A stretch of DNA of 64,000 nucleotides. It comes from Pseudonocardia halophobica (lineage in GTDB: Bacteria > Actinomycetota > Actinomycetes > Mycobacteriales > Pseudonocardiaceae). The stretch lies in contig NZ_BSFQ01000009.1 of the NCBI RefSeq assembly GCF_027922425.1, positions 124,001 to 188,000 of the forward strand. Direction: 5' to 3'. The notes below the pieces were generated by a model that made no database searches, was not told the DNA's origin, and saw nothing but the letters and a program-made list of their open reading frames with translations. This document shows, one piece after another, positions 27,609 through 35,171 of this stretch (positions are counted from its first letter, which is position 1; every line of letters begins with the position of its first letter). The translations under genes were made by a program, and so were the position numbers.

Positions 27609-28562
27609 ATGCGCGCGATGTGGAGCGGCGCGGTGTCCTTCGGACTGGTCAGCGTGCCGATCAAGCTGTACTCGGCCACGACCAACCACGACATCCGCTT
27701 CCACCAGGTGCACGGCGCCGACGGCGGCCGCATCCGGTACAAGCGGACCTGCACGGTGTGCGGCGAGGTCGTGGAGTACGCGGACATCGTCAAGGGCTAC
27801 GAGACCGAGGACGGCGAGCTGATCACCCTCGACGAGTCCGACCTGGACTCGCTGCCGGTGGCCAGCGGGCACGAGATCGACGTGGTCGAGTTCGTGCCGG
27901 CGGACCAGATCGACCCGCTGCTGTTCGACAAGAGCTACTACCTCGAACCCGAGACCAAGGCGGCGAAGCCGTACGCGCTGCTGCGCGAGGCGCTGGCCGA
28001 GACCGACCGCATGGCGATCGTGCGGTTCGCGCTGCGCCAGCGGGAGAGCCTCGCACTGCTGCGGGTGCGGGACAAGACGATCGTGCTGCAGACGATGTTG
28101 TGGCCGGACGAGGTGCGCGAGCCGGACTTCGACATCCTCGACCAGGACATCGAGCTGCGGCCGCAGGAGAGGCAGATGGCCGCGTCGCTGATCGAGAGCA
28201 TGGGCGCGGACTTCGACCCCACCGAGTTCCACGACGAGTACCGGGACGCCGTCGTCGAGCTGATCGAGTCGAAGAAGGAGCACGGCGACACCAAGCCGGC
28301 CCCGGTCGAGCAGAAGCGGGACGACGAGGGCGACTCGATGACCGACCTGCTCTCGGCGCTGCAGGCGAGCGTCGAGGCCGCGCGCGGCTCGTCCGGCAAG
28401 AAGGCCGCGACGAAGGCGGGCGCGGAGCCGCAGGAGACCGAGGAGCCGGCGGAGGAGAAGCCCGCCCGCGCCCGCAAGCCGAGCACCCGTCGCAAGAAGG
28501 CCGACGAGGGCGAGGACGGCGCCGAGAAGAAGACCACGACCCGGAAGCGCCGCACCGCCTGA
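27609..28562 (+). CDS. ku: Ku protein, non-homologous end joining
   Basis: A 317-residue homodimeric DNA-end-binding protein. The Ku core ('MWSGAVSFGLVSVPIKLYSAT', 'VHGADGGRIRYKRTC', 'YYLEPE', 'RMAIVRFALRQRE', 'LQTMLWPDEVR') fills residues 1 to about 250; a Lys/Glu/Arg-rich tail of about 65 residues follows, as in other actinobacterial Ku proteins where it binds DNA and recruits ligase. GGAAGG stands ten bases before the ATG. Divergent from the DNA ligase; a palindromic terminator-like element follows its stop by three bases. Confidence 0.96.
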   Translation: MRAMWSGAVSFGLVSVPIKLYSATTNHDIRFHQVHGADGGRIRYKRTCTVCGEVVEYADIVKGYETEDGELITLDESDLDSLPVASGHEIDVVEFVPADQIDPLLFDKSYYLEPETKAAKPYALLREALAETDRMAIVRFALRQRESLALLRVRDKTIVLQTMLWPDEVREPDFDILDQDIELRPQERQMAASLIESMGADFDPTEFHDEYRDAVVELIESKKEHGDTKPAPVEQKRDDEGDSMTDLLSALQASVEAARGSSGKKAATKAGAEPQETEEPAEEKPARARKPSTRRKKADEGEDGAEKKTTTRKRRTA

Positions 28563-28565
28563 CCC

Positions 28566-28607
28566 CGTGAGTGCGTACTGCCGCTAGAGGGGCAGTACGC
28601 ACTCACG
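28566..28607. terminator. palindromic 3'-end element, copy 3
   Basis: CGTGAGTGCGTACTGCC (28566-28582) pairs perfectly with 28591-28607 around GCTAGAGG. Relative to copy 1 one base in each arm has changed (A to T, T to A), so pairing is kept: a compensatory change. It separates convergent ku and the LytR gene. Confidence 0.65.
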
Positions 28608-28633
28608 ACCGCAGGTGACCTGCGACGACGTGG

Positions 28634-29857
28634 TCAGGGGCCGAGCGAGCTCTGCGCCGGCGTCTGGTCCTTCTGCAGCGCGCCGAACAGCGCGCTCGCC
28701 CGGGTCTTGTCCCAGCGCACCACGGACTGCCCGCCGATCGTCGGCGTGCTGCCGACCGGCGCGGTCGTCGCGATGCCCCCGTTGGTCACCCCGCGCATCG
28801 CCAGGCCGAGCTGGGCGACGTTCCAGATGTGGTCGTTGTCGTCGACCGTGAGCAGGGCGGTCATCGCGTCGGCCAGCGGGACCACCCGGAACGGGTTGAC
28901 GAGCGTGCCCACGCTCGTCGCCTTCGCGATCAGCGCCGAGAGGAACTCGCGCTGCCGCTGCACGCGGTCGAAGTCCGAGCCCGCCGTCGCCCGCGTGCGG
29001 ACGTAACCGAGCGCCGTCTGCCCGTCGAGCTCCTGGCAACCGGCCTGGATGTCCAGCGCCGCCTTCGGGTCCTTGATCGCCTTCGGCACGCACAGGTCGA
29101 CGCCGCCCACCGCGTCGACGGCGTCGACGAACCCGCCGAACCCGATCTCCGCGTAGTGGTCGATGTGCAGCCCCGTGGCGGCCTCGACCGAACTGATCAG
29201 CAGCGGCGCCCCGCCGAAGGCGTAGGCGGCGTTGAGCTTGTTCGAGCCGTGCCCCGGGATCGGCACGTAGGAGTCGCGCGGCAGGCTGACCAGCACCGAT
29301 CCGGAGCTGCCGGAGTGCAGCAGCATGATCGTGTCGGTGCGCTGGCCGGCGGCGTCGCCCGTGCCCAGCCGCTCCTCGTCCTCGGCGGAGAGGTCGGCGC
29401 GGCTGTCCGAGCCGACGATGAGCCAGTTCGTGCCCGACGACTCCGCGGTGCTGTCCGCGGGCAGCGCCTGGACCCGGTTGAGGTTCTGGTCGAGGTAGAC
29501 GCCCCACCCGATCAGGGCGACGAGGATCAGCGCGAGGGCGATCTTGATGCGGCGCCCCCACCGCCCGGGCCGGCGGGCCCGGGGCGGCTTCGGCGGGCGG
29601 GTGCGGACCGGCGGCCGGTACGTCTCCGGCGCGGGGGCCGACGACGGCATCATCCGGGTGTTCTGCGGGGGCGGTGGACCCTGCCGCGGCGGCGGGCCCG
29701 ACGGCCTCGCGCCCGGCGGTGGCATCGGACGCCCCTGGGGCGGCGGCGCGGGACGGCGCCCCGGCTGGGCGGTCCAGCCCGGCCCGCCGCCGCGCCGCGG
29801 GGGCGGGGCGCCCCTGCCCGGCGGCGGCCCGGCAGGGCCGCGTCGGTCACCGTTCAT
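28634..29857 (-). CDS. LytR-CpsA-Psr (LCP) family cell-wall ligase
   Basis: A 407-residue protein that attaches phosphorylated glycopolymers (such as arabinogalactan) to peptidoglycan. The first 95 residues are a Pro/Gly/Arg-rich cytosolic segment, then one membrane helix ('IKIALALILVALIGWGVYL'), then the outside LCP domain with 'LIVGSDSRADLS', 'RTDTIMLLHSG', 'SLPRDSYVPIPGHGSNKLNAAYAFGG' and 'YVRTRATAGSDFDRVQRQREFL'; conserved Asp and Arg bind the pyrophosphate. ATG 29855-29857 is preferred for AGGGACGG upstream; GTG 29869 is an alternative. A dispersed repeat lies just upstream. Confidence 0.92.
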   Translation of the reverse strand: MNGDRRGPAGPPPGRGAPPPRRGGGPGWTAQPGRRPAPPPQGRPMPPPGARPSGPPPRQGPPPPQNTRMMPSSAPAPETYRPPVRTRPPKPPRARRPGRWGRRIKIALALILVALIGWGVYLDQNLNRVQALPADSTAESSGTNWLIVGSDSRADLSAEDEERLGTGDAAGQRTDTIMLLHSGSSGSVLVSLPRDSYVPIPGHGSNKLNAAYAFGGAPLLISSVEAATGLHIDHYAEIGFGGFVDAVDAVGGVDLCVPKAIKDPKAALDIQAGCQELDGQTALGYVRTRATAGSDFDRVQRQREFLSALIAKATSVGTLVNPFRVVPLADAMTALLTVDDNDHIWNVAQLGLAMRGVTNGGIATTAPVGSTPTIGGQSVVRWDKTRASALFGALQKDQTPAQSSLGP

Positions 29858-29875
29858 CCGTCCCTGCACCGTCCC

Positions 29876-29937
29876 GTCGGTGTCGAGGCTCGCTCCGTGC
29901 GCTCCGCTCGAGGCGATGCTCGCTCCGCAAGCTCCGC
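29876..29937. repeat. dispersed repeat related to the 31-bp unit
   Basis: Two diverged units (29883-29907 and 29908-29937) share CGCTCCGC and AAGCTCCGC words with the 31-bp array. The end nearest the LytR gene, GTCGGTGTCGAGGCTCGCTC, is nearly the reverse complement of the sequence before the dehydrogenase gene at 59642-59662. Confidence 0.7.
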
Positions 29938-30091
29938 TCGGCGAGTCGCCGGTCCGCTCCGGTCGCGGACCACGGTAGCGAGGGGCCGTACCGGTCCCTC
30001 AACCATGGGACGCGCGGGAGCGGCCGGGGTTGCGCGACGGTCCGGAACCCGCGCCGGCCGGTGCCGGCGGCGGGCCGGAAGGATCAACGGG

Positions 30092-30610
30092 TCACGTGAG
30101 GAGCTCCTCGCCCTCGAACTTGCCGAGCTCCTCGCGGTAGAACTCGAGCCCGACACCGTTGGGGTCCCGGATGTAGAGGCTGTTCTCGACGCCGCGGTCC
30201 GGGCCGAGGTAGTCGATGCCGGCCTCGTCGAGCCGGGCCCTGGCGCGCTCGAACTCCTCCGGCGAGGTGGAGAGGGCGAGGTGCTGCACCGCGCCGATCG
30301 TCTCGCTGAAGTCCGGGTGGTCGTGGCCCGGGAAGTCGAAGAAGCCCAGCAGGTTGCCGTGGCCGATGTCGAAGAAGAAGTGGCTGGAGCCGCGGTAGTC
30401 GCGGTTCTCCACCAGCTCGACGAGCGGGAAGCCCAGCACCTCCTGGTAGAAGCGGATGGTCTCCTCGACGTCCTTGCAGATCAGCGCGAGGTGGTGGACG
30501 CCCTGCACGGTCGTCGGCCTGCGGTCGGCGGGTGCCTGGAGGTACTTTCCGCGCAGGTCGGCGCGTCGGGCGCGGATGGCCTCGAGCTCGGCTCCCTCGG
30601 GCTGCGGCAT
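30092..30610 (-). CDS. VOC (glyoxalase/extradiol dioxygenase-fold) family protein
   Basis: A 172-residue metal-binding protein with two beta-alpha-beta-beta-beta modules. Metal ligands are expected at His in 'GVHHLALI', His in 'AVQHLALS' and Glu in 'GLEFYREE'; 'IRDPNGVGLEFY' is the typical final motif. An N-terminal 35-residue helical extension precedes the fold. Substrate unknown: glyoxalase-, ring-cleaving- and thiol-transferase-type activities share this fold. ATG 30608-30610 has GGAAGGGG upstream. A dyad region separates it from the divergent nucleoside phosphorylase. Confidence 0.85.
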   Translation of the reverse strand: MPQPEGAELEAIRARRADLRGKYLQAPADRRPTTVQGVHHLALICKDVEETIRFYQEVLGFPLVELVENRDYRGSSHFFFDIGHGNLLGFFDFPGHDHPDFSETIGAVQHLALSTSPEEFERARARLDEAGIDYLGPDRGVENSLYIRDPNGVGLEFYREELGKFEGEELLT

Positions 30611-30641
30611 CGGACTCCCCTTCCGTCGGTGGTACCCCGTC

Positions 30642-30664
30642 CAACGATTGTTGAGCGTGCAACA
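30642..30664. promoter_or_regulatory. overlapping dyads in a divergent promoter region
   Basis: CAACGATTGTTG (30642-30653) has CAAC/GTTG arms, and GTTG (30650-30653) also pairs with CAAC at 30660-30663 across GAGCGTG-like bases. Candidate repressor site (GntR- or TetR-size) for the VOC and phosphorylase genes. Confidence 0.35.
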
Positions 30665-30713
30665 TTCCGTGCCCGCTCCCGGAAACGGTAGCGCCGCGGG
30701 GCATGATCGGCCC

Positions 30714-31490
30714 GTGGATCCGCTGCCCCTCTGCGAGGACGACCTGGCCGACCCGGGGGTGCTCGAGCCGCACCGCGTCGTGCCCCGCCGGGTGCGGCTG
30801 CCGGAGGCCGCGGTGCTGTGCTTCTTCCCGGAGGTCGTGGCCGCGGTACCCGCCGTGCGGACGGTGCACCTGTCGTCGGAGCTCGGGCCGTGGCCGGTGC
30901 ACGAGATCGAGCGGGACGGGCGGCGGCTGGCGGTGATCCAGCCCGGCGTCGGGGCGCCGTTGTCGGCGATCTTCCTCGAGGAGCTGATCGCGCTCGGCGT
31001 GCGGGCGGCGGTGGCCGTCGGCGGGGCCGGGTCGCTCGTGCCGGAGCTGACCGTCGGGCACGCGGTCGTGGTCGACAGCGCCCTGCGGGACGAGGGCACC
31101 TCCTTCCACTACCTGCCCGCCGGCCGGGTCGTGGAGGCCGATCCCGCGGGCGTCGCCGCGCTGACCGGCACGCTCGACGCCGCCGACGTCCCCTACGTCA
31201 CCGCCCGCGCCTGGACCACGGACGGCGTGTTCCGCGAGACCCGCGGCCGGGTCGCCCGGCGCGTCGCCGAGGGCTGCGCGGTGGTCGACATGGAGGCGTC
31301 GGCGCTGATCGCGGTCGCCCGGTACCGCGGGATCCGGCTCGCCCACCTGCTCTTCGCCGGCGACTCCCTCGCGGGCGAGGAGTGGGAGCACCGGGGATGG
31401 ACCACGGCTGCCGAGATCCGCGCCGCCCTCTTCGAGCTCGCCGCCGACGCGGCCCTGCGCCTCGTCTCTGCAGCTCACCGGGGGTCGTGA
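30714..31490 (+). CDS. nucleoside phosphorylase (PNP/UDP family)
   Basis: A 258-residue enzyme of the purine/uridine phosphorylase fold. Marks: 'GVGAPLSAIFLEELIALGVRAAVAVGGAGSL' (phosphate/ribose site), 'VVDSALRDEGTSFHYLP', 'CAVVDMEASALIAVA' (ribose-binding Met-Glu) and 'LLFAGDSLAG' with the catalytic Asp. It should split a nucleoside into base and ribose-1-phosphate; which nucleoside is not clear. CATGAT six bases before GTG 30714 may be its -10. The convergent LLM gene follows past palindrome copy 4. Confidence 0.88.
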   Translation: MDPLPLCEDDLADPGVLEPHRVVPRRVRLPEAAVLCFFPEVVAAVPAVRTVHLSSELGPWPVHEIERDGRRLAVIQPGVGAPLSAIFLEELIALGVRAAVAVGGAGSLVPELTVGHAVVVDSALRDEGTSFHYLPAGRVVEADPAGVAALTGTLDAADVPYVTARAWTTDGVFRETRGRVARRVAEGCAVVDMEASALIAVARYRGIRLAHLLFAGDSLAGEEWEHRGWTTAAEIRAALFELAADAALRLVSAAHRGS

Positions 31491-31527
31491 GCGCGAACTG
31501 CCGCTCTAGGGGCAGTCGGCACTCACG
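31486..31527. terminator. palindromic 3'-end element, copy 4 (decayed)
   Basis: CGTGAGCGCGAACTGCC (31486-31502) and GGCAGTCGGCACTCACG (31511-31527) pair with three mismatches around GCTCTAGG. It overlaps the last bases of the phosphorylase gene and the LLM stop (31523-31525), and keeps the CTAG in the loop. Confidence 0.55.
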
Positions 31528-32509
31528 GGGTGCGGAGGGCGTCCACGAGACCGCCGAAGCGGGCGGGGCCGGAGGTGTCACCGGGGCGGTTGAAGCGGAC
31601 CCGGTGGGCGAGGCCGTCGTAGCGGCGGCGCAGGTCGGCGGCGATCTCCTTCTCGGTCCCGATCGAGCACATGCTCTCCAGGATCTCGTCGGTGACGAGC
31701 GGGACCATGTCGTCCCATCGCCCGCGCTTGGAGAGCGTGTTGAGGTCGGTCTGCAGGTCGCCCCAGCCGTGCAGCTCCAGCACCGGGCGGTAGGCGGGCG
31801 TGGAGCCGTAGAAGGAGATCTGCCGGCGGACGGCCTCGACGTCGGCCTCGTCGAGCGCGACGAAGGCGGACAGCGCGATCTCGAGCGGCGCCAGGCCCTC
31901 CCCGCGGTGCTCCTCGACCTCCGGGAGGATCACCTCGCGCAGGTACCGCTCGGTGAGGAACGGGTGCGTGAACAGCCCGTCCGCCACCTGTGCCGTGGTC
32001 CGCAGCATGTGCGGCCCGACGGCGGCGAGGAACACCTCGGGCGGGCCGTACGGGTTCTCGGGCGGCACGAAGTTCGGCGTCATCAGGGTGTGGTCGTAGA
32101 ACTCGCTGCGGTGGTGCAGCCGCTCGCCCGTGTCCCAGGCGTGCCAGATCGCCCGCAGCGCCATCACGAAGTCCTTCATCCGCGCCGCAGGCCTCGACCA
32201 CGGCATCGAGAACCGCCGCTGGACGTGCGGGCGGATCTGGCTGCCGAGGCCCAGCACGAACCGGCCGCGGGAGAACCGCTGCAGGTCCACGGCCTGGTAG
32301 GCCACGGTCATCGGCGTCCGGGCGAAGGCGATCGCGACGGACGAGCCGAGCTCCAGCCTAGTGGTGTGCTCGGCCCCGACCGCGATCGGCAGGAACGCGT
32401 CCGCCTTGTTCTCGCTGTTCCAGGCGCCGTCGAAGCCGAGGTCCTCGGCGGTCCGGGCGTCCTCCGCCACGTGCTCGAGGCCGTCCCGCAACCGCGCGTC
32501 GATCTTCAC
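31523..32509 (-). CDS. LLM-class F420-dependent oxidoreductase (TIGR03617-like)
   Basis: A 328-residue luciferase-like TIM barrel. 'EDLGFDGAWNSENKADAFLPIAVGAEHT', 'LGSSVAIAFARTPMTVAYQAVDLQRFSRGRFVLGLGSQ' and 'FLAAVGPHMLRTTAQVADGLFTHPF' match F420-using members rather than FMN luciferases. It likely moves hydride between F420 and an unknown organic substrate. GTG 32507-32509 gives the expected N-terminus. First of four LLM proteins in this window. Confidence 0.88.
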   Translation of the reverse strand: MKIDARLRDGLEHVAEDARTAEDLGFDGAWNSENKADAFLPIAVGAEHTTRLELGSSVAIAFARTPMTVAYQAVDLQRFSRGRFVLGLGSQIRPHVQRRFSMPWSRPAARMKDFVMALRAIWHAWDTGERLHHRSEFYDHTLMTPNFVPPENPYGPPEVFLAAVGPHMLRTTAQVADGLFTHPFLTERYLREVILPEVEEHRGEGLAPLEIALSAFVALDEADVEAVRRQISFYGSTPAYRPVLELHGWGDLQTDLNTLSKRGRWDDMVPLVTDEILESMCSIGTEKEIAADLRRRYDGLAHRVRFNRPGDTSGPARFGGLVDALRTP

Positions 32510-32564
32510 GGGCGCCGACTCTGCCCGGCGCCGGGCGGGCCGGTCAACGGCCGCGTCGACCGGG

Positions 32565-33938
32565 TCACCGGGCCAGGTCGCTCAGCGAGTCCCCGGCCGT
32601 GCGGATCCCGCCGAACAGGATGATCGACGCGGCCACCGCGATCATGCCGACCATCAGCCCGAACGTGCCGCGCGGGCCGAACGCCGCCAGCGCGGCGACC
32701 ACGATGTAGGGCTGCACCGCCCCGCCGAGGTGCCCCAGGCCGTCGCCGATGGACATGCCGGAGGCGCGGGCGCGCGTCGGGAACACCTCCGAGGTGTAGG
32801 CGTAGCCCAGCGCCGGCGCCATGATCCAGATCCCGGCGAGGAACGCGCCGACGATCAGCAGCCCCGGCCCGTGGCTCACCGCGACCAGGGTGATGCCGAG
32901 CATCCCGACGAGTCCGGCCGCGGCCGCCGAGTGCTTGCGGTTCCAGCGGTCGATGACCAGCACGGACACGAACCCGCCGACGAGGAAGCCGAGGTCGCCG
33001 ATGGCGCTGTACAGCAGGCTCTTCCCGACGCCCATCTCCTCCAGCAGCGTCGGCAGGTAGGCCAGGTAGGCGTACGCGGCCATGTAGCTGAAGAACCAGA
33101 ACAGGAACACGACGACGACCCGGCCGAGGTACGGCGGACGCAGCAGCTCCCAGGTCGGGAAGGTGGACAGGTCCCCCTCGGCCGCGACGGGACGCGGCTC
33201 GGGCAGCGTGTGTCCCCGCGCCCGGACGTGCGTCTCCATGCGGTCCAGCAGCCCGTCCGCCCGGTCGGGCCGGCCGTGCAGCACGAGCCAGCGCGGCGAC
33301 TCGGGCACCCAGCGGTCGGTGAGGAAGACCAGCACGACGATCGCGAGGGCACCGAGGGCGAACACCACCCGCCAGCCGATGTCCGCGGGCAGCCACGAGA
33401 TCAGGCCGAGCCCGATCCACGGCGCGGCCGCGAGCCCGACGCCGCCCCAGAAGACGTTGAGCGCCACGCCGCGCCCGCGCAGCCGCGGCGGGGACAGCTC
33501 GGTCATGATCGTCGCGGCGAGCGCGATCTCCGCCCCCATCCCCAGCCCGGTGACGGCCCGGAAGATCGCCAGGCTGGTCACGCTCCAGGACAGGGCGGTG
33601 AGGACGGCCCCGACGGACAGCAGCACCACCGACAGCGCGAGCGCGCGCCGGCGGCCGATGTAGTCGGCGAGGCTGGACAGGACGTAGGCGCCGACGATGT
33701 AGGCGAAGAGGTTGGTCGTCACCGGCAGGGCGAGGTCCGCGCCGCTGAGCCCGAACCGCTCCTCCAGCACCGGCAGCGTGACCCCGATCGCGGTGATGTC
33801 GTAGAAGGTGAAGAAGTACGACGCCCCGACGACGACGAACACCACGGGCGAGAGCCCGAAGACCGGGAGCCGGTCCAGCCGGGCGTTCACCCCCGCGACG
33901 CGCTCCGCGGTGACTGACTGTGAACCCATGGTGGCCAT
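32565..33938 (-). CDS. MFS transporter, metabolite:H+ symporter type
   Basis: A 457-residue, 12-helix transporter. 'YDITAIGVTLPVLEERFGLSG' in helix 1, motif A 'SLADYIGRRRALALSV', 'PPRLRGRGVALNVFWGGVG' and the helix 6-7 loop of about 60 residues are typical of the sugar/aromatic-acid symporter branch. Substrate not predictable. ATG 33936-33938 follows GGAGAGG; ATG 33929 is an in-frame alternative. It shares a divergent control region with YeiH that carries two dyads. Confidence 0.9.
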   Translation of the reverse strand: MATMGSQSVTAERVAGVNARLDRLPVFGLSPVVFVVVGASYFFTFYDITAIGVTLPVLEERFGLSGADLALPVTTNLFAYIVGAYVLSSLADYIGRRRALALSVVLLSVGAVLTALSWSVTSLAIFRAVTGLGMGAEIALAATIMTELSPPRLRGRGVALNVFWGGVGLAAAPWIGLGLISWLPADIGWRVVFALGALAIVVLVFLTDRWVPESPRWLVLHGRPDRADGLLDRMETHVRARGHTLPEPRPVAAEGDLSTFPTWELLRPPYLGRVVVVFLFWFFSYMAAYAYLAYLPTLLEEMGVGKSLLYSAIGDLGFLVGGFVSVLVIDRWNRKHSAAAAGLVGMLGITLVAVSHGPGLLIVGAFLAGIWIMAPALGYAYTSEVFPTRARASGMSIGDGLGHLGGAVQPYIVVAALAAFGPRGTFGLMVGMIAVAASIILFGGIRTAGDSLSDLAR

Positions 33939-33984
33939 GGCGGCCTCTCCCGGTCCGGCGGTGTGACGAGCGGAAGTGTTGCAC

Positions 33985-34000
33985 CGTGAATCAGTTCACG
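33985..34000. promoter_or_regulatory. dyad upstream of the MFS gene
   Basis: CGTGAA (33985-33990) and TTCACG (33995-34000) form a perfect inverted repeat with a four-base spacer, 47 bases before the MFS start. Candidate operator. Confidence 0.4.
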
Positions 34001-34055
34001 CAGGGTGGATCACCTTGCGATCTGCTTTCGGCCCCGCCCCTTGCCACAGCCCCTT

Positions 34056-34069
34056 AATGTCCGTACATT
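34056..34069. promoter_or_regulatory. dyad upstream of yeiH-like gene
   Basis: AATGT-CCGT-ACATT, a perfect 5-bp-arm inverted repeat 28 bases before the ATG at 34097, in an unusually AT-rich spot. Candidate operator. Confidence 0.4.
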
Positions 34070-34096
34070 TTGTGCAGCCGTCCCGAGGGGAGAGAC

Positions 34097-35170
34097 ATGA
34101 GCAGCTGGTCGGCCGGCTGGACACCTGGTCATCCCCACGCGGGGCTGGTCGGCTCCGCCGCCGCGGGTCTCGGCCGTGCCGGGCGGGCCGTCCGCCGCGT
34201 CGGCCCGGGTCTCGCGCTCGCCCTGCTGGTCGCCGCGGCCGCCACCGGCATCGGCCGGCTCGTCCCGGTGCTCGGCGGGCCGGTGCTCGGGATCGTGCTC
34301 GGCGCGCTGGTCGGCGCGGTGGTCCGCCCGGGCCGGGTCCTCGCCCCGGGCCTGGCCGTGGCCGCCCGGCCGCTGCTGCAGGCGTCGATCGTCGTGCTCG
34401 GGACCGGCCTCTCGCTGCAGCAGGTGGTGCGCGTCGGGCTCGGCTCGCTCCCGGTCATGCTCGGCACGCTCGCGGTGGCCCTCGGCGGAGGCTGGCTGCT
34501 CGGCCGGCTGCTCGGCGTCACCGGTGACACCCGCACCCTGGTCTCGGTCGGGACCGGCATCTGCGGGGCCTCGGCGATCGCCGCGGTCGCCTCGGTGATC
34601 GAGCCCCGGCGGACCGACCTCGCCTACGCGGTCGGCACGATCGTGACCTTCAACGTGGCCGCCGTGCTGCTCTTCCCGGTGGTCGGGCACGCGCTGGCGA
34701 TGGACCAGACGGCGTTCGGCCTCTGGGCCGGGACGGCGATCAACGACACCTCGTCCGTGGTCGCGGCGGCCGTCTCCTACGGGCCGGAGGCAGCGCAGGA
34801 GGGAATCGTCGTCAAGCTGACGAGAACCCTGATGATCGTGCCGGTGGTGCTGGCCCTGGCGCTGCTGCGCGGGCGCCGGACCGGCGACATCCGCCCGGTG
34901 CCGTGGCGGAAGGTCGTCCCGCTGTTCCTGGTCGGCTTCCTCCTCGCCGCCGGCGCGCAGAGCCTCGGCCTGGTCCCGGTGGGCTGGCACGCGGGCCTCG
35001 CCCTGCTCGGAACCTTCCTCCTGACGACGGCGCTGGCCGGCATCGGCCTCACCCTCCGGTTCGCCGACATGCGCGCCGCCGGGTTCCGCCCGCTCCTGCT
35101 CGGCGGGCTGCTCTGGGTCGCCGTGGCCGCGTCGAGCCTGGGCCTGCAGGCCGCCACCGGCGCGCTGTAG
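34097..35170 (+). CDS. YeiH-family putative anion (sulfate) exporter
   Basis: A 357-residue membrane protein with about ten helices of the conserved-hypothetical-698 (YeiH/UPF0324) family, annotated as putative sulfate exporters. 'ARPLLQASIVVLGTGLSLQQV', 'GTGICGASAIAAVASVIEPRR' and 'AGTAINDTSSVVAAAVSYGPEA' are the family's hallmark segments. ATG 34097 has GAGGGGAG upstream. It ends one base before the stop of the convergent SulP gene, an arrangement that could couple two sulfur-anion transporters, though this is only positional. Confidence 0.9.
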   Translation: MSSWSAGWTPGHPHAGLVGSAAAGLGRAGRAVRRVGPGLALALLVAAAATGIGRLVPVLGGPVLGIVLGALVGAVVRPGRVLAPGLAVAARPLLQASIVVLGTGLSLQQVVRVGLGSLPVMLGTLAVALGGGWLLGRLLGVTGDTRTLVSVGTGICGASAIAAVASVIEPRRTDLAYAVGTIVTFNVAAVLLFPVVGHALAMDQTAFGLWAGTAINDTSSVVAAAVSYGPEAAQEGIVVKLTRTLMIVPVVLALALLRGRRTGDIRPVPWRKVVPLFLVGFLLAAGAQSLGLVPVGWHAGLALLGTFLLTTALAGIGLTLRFADMRAAGFRPLLLGGLLWVAVAASSLGLQAATGAL

Positions 35171-35171
35171 C

